Shown in pieces: positions 15,180 through 24,690 of a stretch of DNA of 37,626 nt (position 1 is the first letter of the stretch; every line of letters starts with the position of its first letter). This stretch comes from an uncultured Prevotellaceae bacterium (GTDB lineage: Bacteria; Bacteroidota; Bacteroidia; Bacteroidales; Bacteroidaceae): NCBI GenBank assembly GCA_947174565.1, contig CAMWJL010000011.1, positions 1 to 37,626 on the forward strand. The letters run 5' to 3'. The position numbers were made by a program, and so were the translations under genes. A model generated the notes under the pieces. The model was given only the letters and a program-made list of their open reading frames with translations. It made no database searches and had not been told where the DNA came from.

Positions 15180-17798
15180 CTACTTCATCTCAATAACCAT
15201 CTTTGCCTCGGGCAGTCCTGCTGCCTTGACCGTCAGGGTTACTTCTCCCTGCTTGTCCTGCGGCTGCACAATGGCAAGTGCTTTGCCTCGGAACGTGGTG
15301 GGGCGCATAGAACGGAAAGAGTGCATGTCGTAGGGGTGTCCCGTGCCAGCAACGACGTTGGCAGCACCTTCCACCGCAATCTCGACAGGAATCTCTGCGG
15401 TAGGACACAAACGTCCCTCCTCGTCTTCGATGCTAATCTGAACATAAGAGAGGTCGTTGTGAGAAGAGGAAATAGTGGAGCGGTCAGCCTTCAACACGAT
15501 GCGTGCAGGCTTGCCAGCTGTAACGAACTCCACGCTCTGCGCCTTCTCTTTCTTCGTCTGAGGAACGGTCTGCGCTTTCAGCGAGCCTGGCTTGTAGGCC
15601 ACATAGAAAGTGGCGGTATAATTTTCGGGGTCAGTGTCTTGCTCGCCAACGATGGAGTCGTTGATAAGCAGGCGCACACGGGGTGCGCGGCTATAGACAT
15701 GGACACGGAGGGAGTCGCTGCGACGAGCATTGATGTCGTGTTTCAGAATCCCCACCACATTAGCGGTCTGATAGTTCTCGGGACGGAGTTCTATCGGAAG
15801 ATAAAGCGAAGGCTTAGAATCGCCCGACGCATAGGTCAGCCAGTTCCAATGGGGTTCTTCGGCTGTCCATCCCCAACCTTCCACCTGCTCATATTCGCCA
15901 TCGGGAAGAGATGGGCGCACTGCCATCGCAATAGGGCTACGACGCCAAACCACATCGCGGTAGTAGCTTGGAGTCTTCTTGTCGCCAATCAGGTCGAGGT
16001 CGCCACACCATGCGTTGAACCAAGGCCATGACAGGAACTGAATCCAGCGGTTGTCAGAACGCTCAAAAACGTGGCCAAGACCCGCCTCACCCACATAGTC
16101 GATGGCGGTCCACACGAAGTCGCCAAGGATATAAGGATGCTTCTCGACGAGGTTCCAGTTCCGTGCCATCTCGCCGGGATAAGACTCTGAGCCATACATG
16201 ATGCGCTCGGGGAAGGACTCGTGGTCTGACTCATAGTGTCTCCACTCATAGTTGTAACCAGCAACCTCTATATTTGCAAAAGCATCTGGAGAGTTCTTCT
16301 CCCAAGTGTAGCCCTGACGATCCCAGAAAGAGTTCACACCCATGGTGGTGGGACGAGTGCCATCATACTGATTTATCACAAGATTGAGTTCGAGAGCAAT
16401 CTCTTTGCCACGAGGAAGGTCGGCACGCTGAGCAACCTCATTGCCGATACTCCACATGATGATGGAGGGATGGTTGCGGTCGCGGCGCACCATGAGTGCC
16501 ATGTCTTTCAGATGGTCACGCTTGAAGTATTGGCTATAATCGTTAGGACGCTTAGGCTCTTCCCACTGGTCAAACACCTCGTCAATGACGAGCATTCCGA
16601 GGCTGTCGCAGGCATGAAGGAAGGCTTCGGTGGGCAAGTTGTGGCTGCATCGCACAGCGTTGTAGCCAGCAGACTTCATCAGTTCCACCTTGTGTACTTC
16701 GGCACGGTCAATGCCAGCACCGCCCAAAAGTCCGTTGTCGTGGTGTACACAGCCACCATGGAGCTTGACAGACTTGCCGTTGAGCAGGAATCCTTCTTCG
16801 GCAGAGAAACGGATGGTGCGGATGCCGAAAGGAATGTAAAGGGCATCCTTCTCTTCGCCCGCCTTGCTGACGTAGAGCTTGGCGGTGTAGCGGTAAGGAT
16901 CTTCGACCGACCAAAGGCGAGGCGACTTGACCGTCAACTCGGTTGACACATCAGTGCCCTCGGTGGTGTTAGCACCAGTGTTCACATCTACCTCCTGATG
17001 AGCCACACGGGTTCCCTTCGCATCGAGGATGTCAACGCAGAATTGGGTGACAGTCGTCAGATTGCTTTCATTGAAGACCTTGGCAAAGACCTTCACATTG
17101 GCATCCTTTCCTTTGTTGATGAGTTCAGAAGCATCCACATAGGCATCCCATTCGTCAAGATGAATCTTCTCGGTGGTCTCAAGCCAGACATGGCGGAAGA
17201 TACCGCTGCCTGCATACCAACGGGAGTTCTCTCCTTCGTTGACCGCCTTCACAACCACCGTCACCGCATGCTCATTGTCAGCACGACGATGGGCAGGGTC
17301 GGAAAGTATCTTGTTGAGGTTCACGACAAAAGGCATATAGCCATAGACATTGACAGCGGCCTTCACACCATTCACCCACACTTCGGCTTGATTATAGACA
17401 CCATCGAAACGGATGTTCACCTGATGCTGGGAGAGGTAAGTGTCGAGCTGGGTGTTGTACTGCACGGGAAGGATAAAGGTCTTGCGATACCAACCTGTGC
17501 CACCCACGGTCTGTCCCGTGTCTCTATCGCCAAAGTTGAGACGAGCGAAAGGACCAATTTGTACATCTGACCAGCTGGGAATGTGCTGACGACCGTTAGA
17601 AGGGGTAAAGGCTGGCTCCATGCTAAAGTCATGAGGCACAGTGAGGGTGCGCCAACGGGTGTCGTCGAAGTCTATGGCTTCGCCATTGACCACATCGCCA
17701 CGATGGAACTTCCAATCTTGGTCCAGACTGGTCTTGCGCTGCGCCTGAGCCACTGAGACGGCAAGCAGCATCGTTAAAAAGAAACAGATTTTCTTCAT
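15180..17798 (-). CDS. Secreted GH2 beta-galactosidase-like enzyme
   Basis: The 872-residue protein has a signal peptide (MKKICFFLTMLLAVSVAQAQ). The order is the GH2 sugar-binding domain (about 25-220, with VPHDFSMEPAF and GGTGWYRKTF), an Ig-like domain (230-320), a TIM barrel (325-600), a DUF4982-like segment (about 640-710) and a C-terminal GH2 beta domain (720-870). The acid/base is E454 in MWSIGNEVAQ and the nucleophile is E538 in MYGSESYPG. It should cleave terminal beta-galactosides, consistent with galactan side chains of pectin; related GH2 proteins include beta-glucuronidases, so specificity is inferred. No standard promoter is visible in the 85-base gap upstream, so it may be read through from the UPF0210 gene. 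A strong terminator follows. Confidence 0.92.
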   Translation of the reverse strand: MKKICFFLTMLLAVSVAQAQRKTSLDQDWKFHRGDVVNGEAIDFDDTRWRTLTVPHDFSMEPAFTPSNGRQHIPSWSDVQIGPFARLNFGDRDTGQTVGGTGWYRKTFILPVQYNTQLDTYLSQHQVNIRFDGVYNQAEVWVNGVKAAVNVYGYMPFVVNLNKILSDPAHRRADNEHAVTVVVKAVNEGENSRWYAGSGIFRHVWLETTEKIHLDEWDAYVDASELINKGKDANVKVFAKVFNESNLTTVTQFCVDILDAKGTRVAHQEVDVNTGANTTEGTDVSTELTVKSPRLWSVEDPYRYTAKLYVSKAGEEKDALYIPFGIRTIRFSAEEGFLLNGKSVKLHGGCVHHDNGLLGGAGIDRAEVHKVELMKSAGYNAVRCSHNLPTEAFLHACDSLGMLVIDEVFDQWEEPKRPNDYSQYFKRDHLKDMALMVRRDRNHPSIIMWSIGNEVAQRADLPRGKEIALELNLVINQYDGTRPTTMGVNSFWDRQGYTWEKNSPDAFANIEVAGYNYEWRHYESDHESFPERIMYGSESYPGEMARNWNLVEKHPYILGDFVWTAIDYVGEAGLGHVFERSDNRWIQFLSWPWFNAWCGDLDLIGDKKTPSYYRDVVWRRSPIAMAVRPSLPDGEYEQVEGWGWTAEEPHWNWLTYASGDSKPSLYLPIELRPENYQTANVVGILKHDINARRSDSLRVHVYSRAPRVRLLINDSIVGEQDTDPENYTATFYVAYKPGSLKAQTVPQTKKEKAQSVEFVTAGKPARIVLKADRSTISSSHNDLSYVQISIEDEEGRLCPTAEIPVEIAVEGAANVVAGTGHPYDMHSFRSMRPTTFRGKALAIVQPQDKQGEVTLTVKAAGLPEAKMVIEMK

Positions 17799-17883
17799 GT
17801 TAATAGGTTTTGTTGATTATAGATAATAAATTGTGTTTGTTCTTCTGATGGAACGCTAAAAGGGGAATCTCCGCACAGCGAAC

Positions 17884-19248
17884 TCAGTTCTTGAAACTAT
17901 GGATTGGTGCAGGAATGCGTCCACCTCTATCCACGAAGCGTTGAGATGAGAAGGTATTAACTGGCATGATGGGGGCATAACCAAGGAGTCCGCCAAACTC
18001 GACGGTATCGCCTACTGTCTTGCCCACAACTGGAATGATGCGCACGGCAGTTGTCTTCTGATTCACCATACCGATAGCACTCTCGTCGGCAATGATACCA
18101 GCAATGGTCGTGGCAGGCGTGTCGCCAGGAATGGCAATCATGTCCAACCCCACAGAGCAGACACAGGTCATGGCTTCCAGTTTCTCAATCGTCAGCGCAC
18201 CAGCCTCCACCGCATCAATCATGCCCTGGTCTTCGCTCACAGGAATGAAAGCTCCCGAAAGTCCGCCCACATAGGAGGAAGCCATCACACCACCCTTCTT
18301 CACTTGGTCGTTGAGCAGTGCCAAAGCAGCCGTTGTACCTGGTGCTCCGGGATGCTCCACACCAATACACTTGAGGATGTCCGCCACAGAGTCGCCAACC
18401 GCAGGAGTGGGTGCCAAACTGAGGTCAATGATACCAAAGGGAACGCCCAAACGACGGCTCGCCTCCTGCGCCACCAGCTGTCCCACACGCGTAATCTTAA
18501 AAGCCGTCCGCTTGATTGTCTCGCAAAGCAATTCAAAATCGGCATCAGGAATCTGCTCCAACGCATACTTCACCACACCAGGTCCGCTCACACCCACGTT
18601 GATGATAGCGTCAGCCTCGCTCACACCATGGAAAGCCCCAGCCATGAAAGGATTATCGTCGGGCGCATTGCAGAGCACCACGAGCTTGGCACATCCTAAC
18701 GAATCCTTGTCTTTGGTCTCCTCAGCCGTCTGCTTGATGATGTCGCCCATCAGCCGCACAGCATCCATGTTGATGCCCGTCTTGGTCGAACCCACATTGA
18801 TGCTCGAACAGATGCGCTCCGTCCGTGCCATCGCCATAGGAATGCTACGAATCAGCAACTCATCGCTCTTCGTCATGCCCTTCGACACGATGGCAGAATA
18901 GCCACCGAGGAAATTGACTCCCACCTCCTTAGCCGCTTTGTCCAACGTCATGGCAATCTGCACATAGTCGCCAGGAGTGCGGCAACAAGCACTCCCCACA
19001 AGCGAGACAGGCGTGATGCTGATGCGTTTGTTGACGATAGGAATGCCAAACTCCTTCGAGATTTCTTCACCCGTCTCCACAAGCTCACGCGCCAAAGTGG
19101 TGATTTTGGTGTAGATTTTCTCACATGTCACCGACAAGTCCTTATCGGCACAGTCAAGCAGGTTGATGCCCATAGTGATGGTACGAACATCAAGGTTCTC
19201 CTGCTCTATCATCTTGTTGGTCTCAATGACCTCTTGTAAGTTAATCAT
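17884..19248 (-). CDS. UPF0210 (DUF711, PFL-family) protein
   Basis: The 454-residue protein matches the length and sequence of the UPF0210 family across bacteria and archaea. Typical stretches are [15 protein letters not shown] near residue 20, [20 protein letters not shown] (about 87-106), [33 protein letters not shown] and [13 protein letters not shown] at the end. The family is annotated as pyruvate formate-lyase-like, but it lacks the usual PFL partner activase here, and its reaction is not established. It is cytoplasmic, with no signal peptide. An ACT-domain gene lies 65 bases upstream; this pair is conserved in many genomes, implying that the ACT protein controls it. Confidence 0.9.
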   Translation of the reverse strand: MINLQEVIETNKMIEQENLDVRTITMGINLLDCADKDLSVTCEKIYTKITTLARELVETGEEISKEFGIPIVNKRISITPVSLVGSACCRTPGDYVQIAMTLDKAAKEVGVNFLGGYSAIVSKGMTKSDELLIRSIPMAMARTERICSSINVGSTKTGINMDAVRLMGDIIKQTAEETKDKDSLGCAKLVVLCNAPDDNPFMAGAFHGVSEADAIINVGVSGPGVVKYALEQIPDADFELLCETIKRTAFKITRVGQLVAQEASRRLGVPFGIIDLSLAPTPAVGDSVADILKCIGVEHPGAPGTTAALALLNDQVKKGGVMASSYVGGLSGAFIPVSEDQGMIDAVEAGALTIEKLEAMTCVCSVGLDMIAIPGDTPATTIAGIIADESAIGMVNQKTTAVRIIPVVGKTVGDTVEFGGLLGYAPIMPVNTFSSQRFVDRGGRIPAPIHSFKN

Positions 19249-19313
19249 AGAAAAAAGAATTCATCATGAGCCGTTCGACTCGCAAGGCGACAACCCTATG
19301 ATTATGAATTGTT

Positions 19314-19586
19314 TCAAATTCTGTGCATCTTATCAAAGATGTCCTCCAACTGACACTTCACCTGCACACCTGTGTCCTCGCCCAATCTTGCCAGTTCGTC
19401 GCTCAGTTGGTTGAACGCCTTGACCGACTTGGTTAAATCGACAATCATCATCATGTTGAAGAACTCCTGCACGATGGTTTGCGAAATGTCGAGGATGTTG
19501 ATTTGGTTGTCTGCCAGATAGGTACAGACTTTGGCGATGATACCCACGGTATCTTTGCCCACAACCGTAATAATTGCTCTTGTCAT
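19314..19586 (-). CDS. ACT domain protein (UPF0237)
   Basis: This 90-residue protein is a single ACT-type regulatory domain: MTRAIITVVGKDTVGIIAKV forms the first strand and helix, followed by ADNQINILDISQTIVQ and the MMMIVDLTK strand. ACT domains bind amino acids or other small ligands and regulate partner enzymes. It immediately precedes the UPF0210 gene, its regular genomic partner, and begins 12 bases after the NigD-like gene, so it seems to be transcribed with the upstream run. The ligand is unknown. Confidence 0.92.
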   Translation of the reverse strand: MTRAIITVVGKDTVGIIAKVCTYLADNQINILDISQTIVQEFFNMMMIVDLTKSVKAFNQLSDELARLGEDTGVQVKCQLEDIFDKMHRI

Positions 19587-19598
19587 AAGTATTCTTAG

Positions 19599-20231
19599 TT
19601 AAAATGTCCTTGTGTAGATACCATCATAGGTATAGAGAGTAAAAGAAGGATGCTCCACTCCCTTTGGAATGGGCATCGACATATACAGATGTTCTGTATA
19701 GGACTCTGCATCACTCTGCGACCGCAGATGAAGCAAAGAAAAGGCATCATCACCATCGCGGCAGAAAGCATAGGAGTGTATGCCATTGCCTGTGGTCAGT
19801 ACACCTATATGAAGGTTGATGTAGCCACCACTCTTCCACATGCTGATGAGCTTTACGGGGTCGCGCGGAAGCAAGTTCGGGTCGCACACCGCCACACCGC
19901 CAATCGCTTCACACAAGGACTCCACAGGGCGAGGCTCATCAGAGAACACATGGGCAATACCGTGCAATTCCAACCGTCCATCATTCAGCGTATATGATGC
20001 CCTACAACGCAAGATGGTGTCACGAGCATCCGATGCCAGCCGTTGCGCAGACACATCATACGCTTCTCCGTTGTCGAGCAGGGCTGTGGTCAACGTGCCA
20101 TCCTCCGATATCGCCACACAAAGCATATCGGTATAGAGGGCAGGGAAGTTCCCTGTCTTCTCATCGTCCTCACAGGCAACAAAGCCCAGCACGCACCCGA
20201 GCAACAACAAACTATTGAATAGCAGCCTCAT
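19599..20231 (-). CDS. NigD-like surface lipoprotein
   Basis: The 210-residue protein starts at 20231 (MRLLFNSLLLLGCVLGFVAC). C20 is the lipobox cysteine. CEDDEK follows it and resembles the acidic lipoprotein export signal that sends Bacteroidota lipoproteins to the cell surface. The mature part matches NigD-like proteins: an N-terminal small beta-barrel (DMLCVAISEDGTLTTALLDN) and a C-terminal beta domain containing the conserved DPVKLISMWKSGGYINLHIG segment. The function of this family is unknown; NigD was named from a bacteriocin cluster. It overlaps the acyltransferase gene by 20 bases, so the two are coupled. The frame is open for 92 more codons upstream inside the acyltransferase gene, which I reject as a start. 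Confidence 0.85.
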   Translation of the reverse strand: MRLLFNSLLLLGCVLGFVACEDDEKTGNFPALYTDMLCVAISEDGTLTTALLDNGEAYDVSAQRLASDARDTILRCRASYTLNDGRLELHGIAHVFSDEPRPVESLCEAIGGVAVCDPNLLPRDPVKLISMWKSGGYINLHIGVLTTGNGIHSYAFCRDGDDAFSLLHLRSQSDAESYTEHLYMSMPIPKGVEHPSFTLYTYDGIYTRTF

Positions 20232-21342
20232 AGTTGCGGAGCGGGTTCGCATACATCGCCGTAATCTTTTCTCGCAAGAAAGGCACATCGGGATTCTCCA
20301 CATCCACCATCTTGATGCGCGACTCAATATAAGCGTTCGTCTTGCCAGCCAACGCATCACGGTTAATGTCGTAGATTCGATAGTTCTTATGTATCTCATG
20401 GTCAATGTGTTCCGCCACGATGCGGAAGATGTCCGCCTTATCAATAGCGTTAGGGTCGAGCGTGTCAAGCCAGTCATTGATGCAGTCAGCCGCTTGATAA
20501 TGCACATGCCCCTTCTTGCCCCAGATGCCCGTCTTCATGTTGTCGAGGTCATCCTGCTTCGACTTTTTCCAACCCAAGATGTCGCGTTTGCACTGGAACT
20601 CCTTCGCTTTCAGGTAGTCACAAGGGTCATACTCATACGAGATAGCCAGTGGCACGATGTGCATGTGGCGCAGGTTCTCAATGATGTCGGCAGTCGTCCT
20701 GCCAGAGGTCGGACCGCCCATATTAAGCATCTTCAGCACCGCCTCCTGCGTGCGGTCGTCCGAATCCTTGGCACGCCCTTCACGCTGGGCAATCCAGATG
20801 TTCTCATGCTTTTCGTTGATAGCAAAGTGCATGTACTGGCTCATGTGGATGGACGACTTCAACGTCTCCTTGGGACTCAAACCACGCTTCACCACAAACG
20901 ACTTGTTCATCCTCACAAACGTCTCAATCCACGGATAGATGAGCAGGTTATTGCCAATGGCAATCTCCACAGTGGTAGAAAAGCCTGCTTTCAGCAACAA
21001 GATGTCCAGAAAAGCCGAGTCAAGTACAATGTCGCGATGGTTGGACATGAACGTGTAGTTACCCCGTCTGTCCAGCGATTTCGGGAATAAAAAGGAATGC
21101 CCCGTTGTCGCCTTACGAAAGACATAGCACACCAGCGGCTTCATGAGGCGTTTCTGAAAGTCAAGCGGTGTCTTGATACCGACGAACAACATCCGCAGCA
21201 ACCAGTTGCGAATGCCCTTAGGCAAAGGGCAGAACCCTCGCAGCACACGGTCAAACTGACGGTCTGCCAGTATCCTGTCAAAGGCCTCCTTCATTTCGTT
21301 CTCCGAATACGGGCGTATATCGTCAAAGTCACTTAGTTGCAT
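20212..21342 (-). CDS. Glycerol-phosphate-type acyltransferase
   Basis: The 376-residue protein has the lipid acyltransferase signature SNHRDIVLDSAF, with H102 as the presumed catalytic base. The spacing from H102 to D108 is five residues rather than the textbook four (HX4D); I recall similar NHRDIxLD forms in Bacteroidota relatives. Later blocks include IAIGNNLLIYPW, MNKSFVVKRG and IWIAQREGRAKDSDDRTQ, the last being the substrate-phosphate-binding region. It likely adds a fatty acyl chain in phospholipid or membrane lipid synthesis at the inner membrane. It overlaps ddl by ten bases upstream and the NigD-like gene by twenty downstream, so it is embedded in the operon. The precise acceptor is uncertain. 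Confidence 0.82.
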   Translation of the reverse strand: MQLSDFDDIRPYSENEMKEAFDRILADRQFDRVLRGFCPLPKGIRNWLLRMLFVGIKTPLDFQKRLMKPLVCYVFRKATTGHSFLFPKSLDRRGNYTFMSNHRDIVLDSAFLDILLLKAGFSTTVEIAIGNNLLIYPWIETFVRMNKSFVVKRGLSPKETLKSSIHMSQYMHFAINEKHENIWIAQREGRAKDSDDRTQEAVLKMLNMGGPTSGRTTADIIENLRHMHIVPLAISYEYDPCDYLKAKEFQCKRDILGWKKSKQDDLDNMKTGIWGKKGHVHYQAADCINDWLDTLDPNAIDKADIFRIVAEHIDHEIHKNYRIYDINRDALAGKTNAYIESRIKMVDVENPDVPFLREKITAMYANPLRNYEAAIQ

Positions 21343-22331
21343 AGTTTATCAGCGATGATGGCATTCAACATATCTTTCATTTCATTCCCTTCAGCACGCA
21401 CCTGCTGTGGGATGAAGCTGGTGGGAGTCATGCCCGGGGTTGTGTTGACCTCCAGCATATTGATAATATCCTGACCCGCCTCGTTCTTCGAGACGATATA
21501 GTCAATGCGGATGAGACCTGATGCCCCCAAGATGTCGTAGATGGCAGCGGAGAGAGCCTGTACACGCTTCGTCGTGTCCTCCGAAAGACGCGCAGGGGTG
21601 ATTTCCTCCACCATACCATTATACTTGGCATCATAGTCGAAAAAATCCGTCTTAGGCACTACCTCCGTAATGGGCAGGACGTGCATGCCCGTCGCCTTCG
21701 TCTTATAAACGCCATTGCTGATTTCCACACCCTTCAACTCGCTTTCAATCAACACCTCAGGCCATTCTGCCATCGCCTTCTCAATGGCAGGGATGACACC
21801 GTCCAAGGTCTTGCAGTGAGTCACGCCGAAACTCGAACCGCCCCCATTGGGCTTGATGAAACAGGGCAGCCCCACACGCTCCACAATCTGCTGTGCATCC
21901 ACCGCCTGTCCCTGACGCACCAGCACCTCCTCTGCCACCTTCACCCCAAAGCCTTTCAGGAATTGGTTCAAGACAAACTTGTTGAAAGTCATCGACTCCA
22001 CCAACACCCCACTCGTCGAGTAAGGGATGCCCAGCAAGTCGAAATAGCCCTGCAACGTACCATCCTCACCAGGTGTACCATGAATGGTGATATAAGCATA
22101 ATCGGGCTGAATATCCCTGCCCCACCCGTCCTTGAACGAGAAGTTGTGGCGATACACAGGCGACTTCTGTCCATTGGGCAGATGCGCCACCCATCCTTGA
22201 CGGCTCACCTCCACGATATACACATCATACAAATCCTTGTCAATCCACGAATCAATGCCCGCCGCACTGCGCAGCGACACATCATGTTCGGAGCTATCTC
22301 CACCTGCCACAATGGCAATTACCTTTTTCAT
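21333..22331 (-). CDS. ddl: D-alanine--D-alanine ligase
   Basis: The 332-residue protein is a complete ATP-grasp ligase: KKVIAIVAGGDSSEHDVSLR at the N-terminus, ITIHGTPGEDGTLQGYFDLL, PCFIKPNGGGSSFGV in the ATP-binding region, and EVNTTPGMTPTSFIPQQ near the end, which binds metal and substrate. It joins two D-alanines for the peptidoglycan stem peptide in the cytoplasm. Its length is normal and no key segment is missing. It lies 44 bases after rluD and overlaps the acyltransferase gene, so it is part of the minus-strand operon that includes another envelope-related gene (PASTA protein). Confidence 0.96.
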   Translation of the reverse strand: MKKVIAIVAGGDSSEHDVSLRSAAGIDSWIDKDLYDVYIVEVSRQGWVAHLPNGQKSPVYRHNFSFKDGWGRDIQPDYAYITIHGTPGEDGTLQGYFDLLGIPYSTSGVLVESMTFNKFVLNQFLKGFGVKVAEEVLVRQGQAVDAQQIVERVGLPCFIKPNGGGSSFGVTHCKTLDGVIPAIEKAMAEWPEVLIESELKGVEISNGVYKTKATGMHVLPITEVVPKTDFFDYDAKYNGMVEEITPARLSEDTTKRVQALSAAIYDILGASGLIRIDYIVSKNEAGQDIINMLEVNTTPGMTPTSFIPQQVRAEGNEMKDMLNAIIADKLCN

Positions 22332-22375
22332 CTTTCTCTATTGTTTTCTTTTGATAATTCTTACCTTTACAGCCC

Positions 22376-23428
22376 TTATTGCACATATCCTCTCCACTTC
22401 TCCAACAGAGCCACGATGTCGCTGGGCAGCTCAGAACCAAACAACATCCCTTGTCCTGTCTTTGGATGCACGAAGCCAAGCGTCTTGGCATGCAACACTT
22501 GGCGAGGACAGAGTGTGAAGCAGTTGTCGATGAACTGACGATATTTGGTCGTATTAGCCCCCTTCAACACTTGGTCGCCCCCATAGCGTTCGTCACAGAA
22601 CAGCGGATGACCAATATGCTTCATGTGGGCACGAATCTGATGCGTCCTGCCCGTTTCCAACACACACTTCACCAATGTCGTGTAGCCAAAACGCTCCAGC
22701 ACCTCATAGTGGGTCACAGCGTGCTTGCCGACATCGGAATCAGGCGGAAACACCGCCATGCGCATACGGTCCTTCGGGTCACGCCCGATATTGCCCACAA
22801 TGGTGCCAGTGTCCTCGGTCAAGTTGCCCCACACCAATGCGTTATACTCACGTTGCGTGGTCTTGTTGAAAAATTGCTGACCCAAGCAGGTCTTGGCGGT
22901 AGCCGTCTTTGCCACCACCAACAAGCCGCTGGTATCCTTGTCGATACGATGCACCAAACCGATTTCGGGATTGTTGATGTCATACTGCGGCAAGTCCTTC
23001 AAGTGCCAAGCGATAGCATTCAGCATCGTGCCGTTCCAGTTGCCGAATCCGGGATGTACCACCATGCCCGCAGGCTTATTGATGACCATCAAATCGCCAT
23101 CCTCATACACAATGTCGAGCGGAATGTCCTCGGGCAGAATCTTGTTCTCGTAGTGCGGACGGTCGAGCATCACCTGAATCACATCTTCAGGCTTCACCTT
23201 ATACGAACGCTTCACTGGCTTGCCATTCGCCATGATGAAACCTGCATCAGCCGCCTTTTGCACACGGTTGCGACTCGTGCCCGACAACTGCGTGAACAGG
23301 AACTTATCCACACGGAGCAACTTCTGCCCCTTATCTGCTACGATACGGTGATGCTCATACAGCTGCGAGGTCTCGTCGTCCTCCAGTTCATCACTCTCCA
23401 TCACCAAGTCCAGTTCCTCCGCACGCAT
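22376..23428 (-). CDS. rluD: Ribosomal large subunit pseudouridine synthase RluD-type
   Basis: The 350-residue protein carries an S4 RNA-binding domain (about 35-95, LLRVDKFLFTQLSGTSRNRV) and a pseudouridine synthase domain. Its catalytic aspartate is D163 in VHRIDKDTSGLLVVAKT. Other family blocks are NKPAGMVVHPG and ETGRTHQIRAHMKHIGHP. RluD modifies helix 69 uridines of 23S rRNA. The acidic N-terminal extension (EELDLVMESDELEDDE) is about 20 residues longer than in E. coli. It starts two bases after the PASTA gene ends, showing tight co-transcription. RluA-family paralogues cannot be excluded fully, but the S4 domain and length favour RluD. Confidence 0.9.
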   Translation of the reverse strand: MRAEELDLVMESDELEDDETSQLYEHHRIVADKGQKLLRVDKFLFTQLSGTSRNRVQKAADAGFIMANGKPVKRSYKVKPEDVIQVMLDRPHYENKILPEDIPLDIVYEDGDLMVINKPAGMVVHPGFGNWNGTMLNAIAWHLKDLPQYDINNPEIGLVHRIDKDTSGLLVVAKTATAKTCLGQQFFNKTTQREYNALVWGNLTEDTGTIVGNIGRDPKDRMRMAVFPPDSDVGKHAVTHYEVLERFGYTTLVKCVLETGRTHQIRAHMKHIGHPLFCDERYGGDQVLKGANTTKYRQFIDNCFTLCPRQVLHAKTLGFVHPKTGQGMLFGSELPSDIVALLEKWRGYVQ

Positions 23429-23430
23429 CC

Positions 23431-24075
23431 CTACAAATCTATGTCAAAATCCTCACCGTCACCCTCCTGTTCCAGTGCCCCGACTCCCATCTCCTCACGC
23501 TCCACAGCCAGCGAGTCAACCTCGCCACCACCCACCACAAGGGTCAGCATTCGGGTGCGTGGAATCATCTCGCCAGCACGCACGTCGCGAGCACCAATCT
23601 TCACGCCCAACACTAAGTCTTTCGGGCTGCCCATCACCAATTTATGGGGAGTCAGTTTGAATCCCTGCGACTGCAACAATGCCTCAGCCTCACGCAACGA
23701 GCCATGCCCCACCACATCGGGCAGTTTCGTCATTGGTTCGTTCACATAGTTCAACGTCAGATAGACGACGCGACCGCCTTTCACCTCATAGCCAGCCTTC
23801 GGTGACTGCTCCAACACCGCACCAGGTGCTGCGTACTTGTCATACGCCGAATCGCTCACCACAACCAGCAGATTGCGGTCCTTCAACAGCTGTTCCGCAT
23901 CAGACACCGACTTGCCCACCACACTCGGCACTTCGATTTTCTCGCCATGATGGGTGAATCGGTCCAGCAAATAAATTGTCACGGTGGGGATTGCCACAAT
24001 CAGTGCCAACATCAGACAAATGTTGAACCAGAACCACCGCCCACTTTTTCCCTTAAAAAAACTATTGAATGCCAT
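23431..24075 (-). CDS. Membrane-anchored PASTA-domain protein
   Basis: The 214-residue protein has a short cytoplasmic N-terminus, one transmembrane helix (about 15-35, FNICLMLALIVAIPTVTIYL) and at least two PASTA domains outside (EVPSVVGKSVSDAEQLLKDR from about residue 48 and LPDVVGHGSLREAEALLQSQ from about 119), followed by a third weaker region and an acidic tail. PASTA domains bind peptidoglycan or beta-lactam-like structures. No kinase or transpeptidase domain is attached, as is common for Bacteroidota proteins of this type. It is first in an operon with rluD and ddl; a role around cell-wall synthesis is inferred. Confidence 0.9.
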   Translation of the reverse strand: MAFNSFFKGKSGRWFWFNICLMLALIVAIPTVTIYLLDRFTHHGEKIEVPSVVGKSVSDAEQLLKDRNLLVVVSDSAYDKYAAPGAVLEQSPKAGYEVKGGRVVYLTLNYVNEPMTKLPDVVGHGSLREAEALLQSQGFKLTPHKLVMGSPKDLVLGVKIGARDVRAGEMIPRTRMLTLVVGGGEVDSLAVEREEMGVGALEQEGDGEDFDIDL

Positions 24076-24104
24076 TATACACGCGTAATAATTACAGATG
24101 TGTG

Positions 24105-24112
24105 CAAAGATA
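24105..24112 (-). promoter_or_regulatory. Likely -7 element of the PASTA-rluD-ddl operon
   Basis: TATCTTTG on the minus strand lies 29 bases before the ATG at 24075. I see no clear TTG at the expected -33 distance; the region there contains AGGAGTCCTG and CAGGAGC, a partly dyad-symmetric stretch. Confidence 0.5.
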
Positions 24113-24187
24113 AGTAAAAGTTAGGAGTCCTGCGTCAGGAGCGCAGAGTTTTTTCCCGTTTCGGCAGAAAAACGTGTATAAACACGC

Positions 24188-24221
24188 CAAAAAAGGCAGA
24201 AGTTGAACTCCTGCCTTTTGT
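24188..24221 (-). terminator. Terminator of rpmH
   Basis: Minus-strand hairpin AAAGGCAGGAG, short loop, CTTCTGCCTTT, with a single mismatch, followed by TTTTTT. It begins 18 bases after the rpmH stop. Confidence 0.9.
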
Positions 24222-24238
24222 ATCCTTTACCGAATGGC

Positions 24239-24394
24239 TTATTTGCCGTGGTGTTCGCTTGATACTGTAAGAGACTTGCGACCCTTTCTGCGACGAGCAG
24301 AAAGTACGCGGCGACCGTTAGCGGTCTGCATGCGCAGACGGAAGCCATGCTTGTTGACCCTCTTTCTGTTGTGAGGCTGGAATGTTCTTTTCAT
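24239..24394 (-). CDS. rpmH: 50S ribosomal protein L34
   Basis: This 51-residue gene encodes [19 protein letters not shown], then [19 protein letters not shown] and [12 protein letters not shown], an unmistakable L34. L34 is a small basic protein of the large ribosomal subunit. The C-terminus is a few residues longer than the E. coli form (46 residues), as usual in Bacteroidota. It has its own promoter, divergent from efp, and a strong terminator. The usual rpmH neighbours (dnaA, rnpA) are not here; in Bacteroidota that separation is normal. Confidence 0.97.
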   Translation of the reverse strand: MKRTFQPHNRKRVNKHGFRLRMQTANGRRVLSARRRKGRKSLTVSSEHHGK

Positions 24395-24473
24395 TGTTCT
24401 ATTGTATTATTTTGTTAAGTATTCACACACCTGTTCTCCCTGCCGATGCCGCAACATCCGCAAAAAGCGAGTG

Positions 24474-24505
24474 CAAAAGTAGTGATTCCCCGTCAATCGA
24501 CAAAA
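24474..24505 (-). promoter_or_regulatory. Promoter of rpmH
   Basis: On the minus strand, TTTTG (24501-24505) is followed after 19 bases by TACTTTTG (24474-24481), the full Bacteroidota consensus. The predicted leader is about 70 nt. Confidence 0.75.
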
Positions 24506-24606
24506 GAAAAAATCAAAAAACATAAACTTTTTTTCATCATCCACGCAATTTTACGCAGTTTTGACCTCGACAAAGGCACTCTTGTTCGGAAAAACTTGCA
24601 AATATT

Positions 24607-24637
24607 TTGGTTTTTCTCGTATAGTATCGTACCTTTG
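24607..24637 (+). promoter_or_regulatory. Promoter of efp
   Basis: TTG at 24607-24609, 20 bases, TACCTTTG at 24630-24637. It is divergent from the rpmH promoter across a gap of about 100 bases that otherwise shows nothing notable. Confidence 0.8.
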
Positions 24638-24690
24638 CACCCGATTTCAGATTGAATCAAGAAACATACTAATATAAAAACAAAACTCTT

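Noticed and set aside
20232..20507. N-terminal extension of the NigD-like gene
   Set aside because: It is an out-of-frame reading of the acyltransferase gene, rich in R, T and S. The lipoprotein signal begins at 20231.
22379..23749. 456-codon plus-strand frame across rluD and the PASTA gene
   Set aside because: It crosses two well-supported minus-strand genes and shows no family resemblance.
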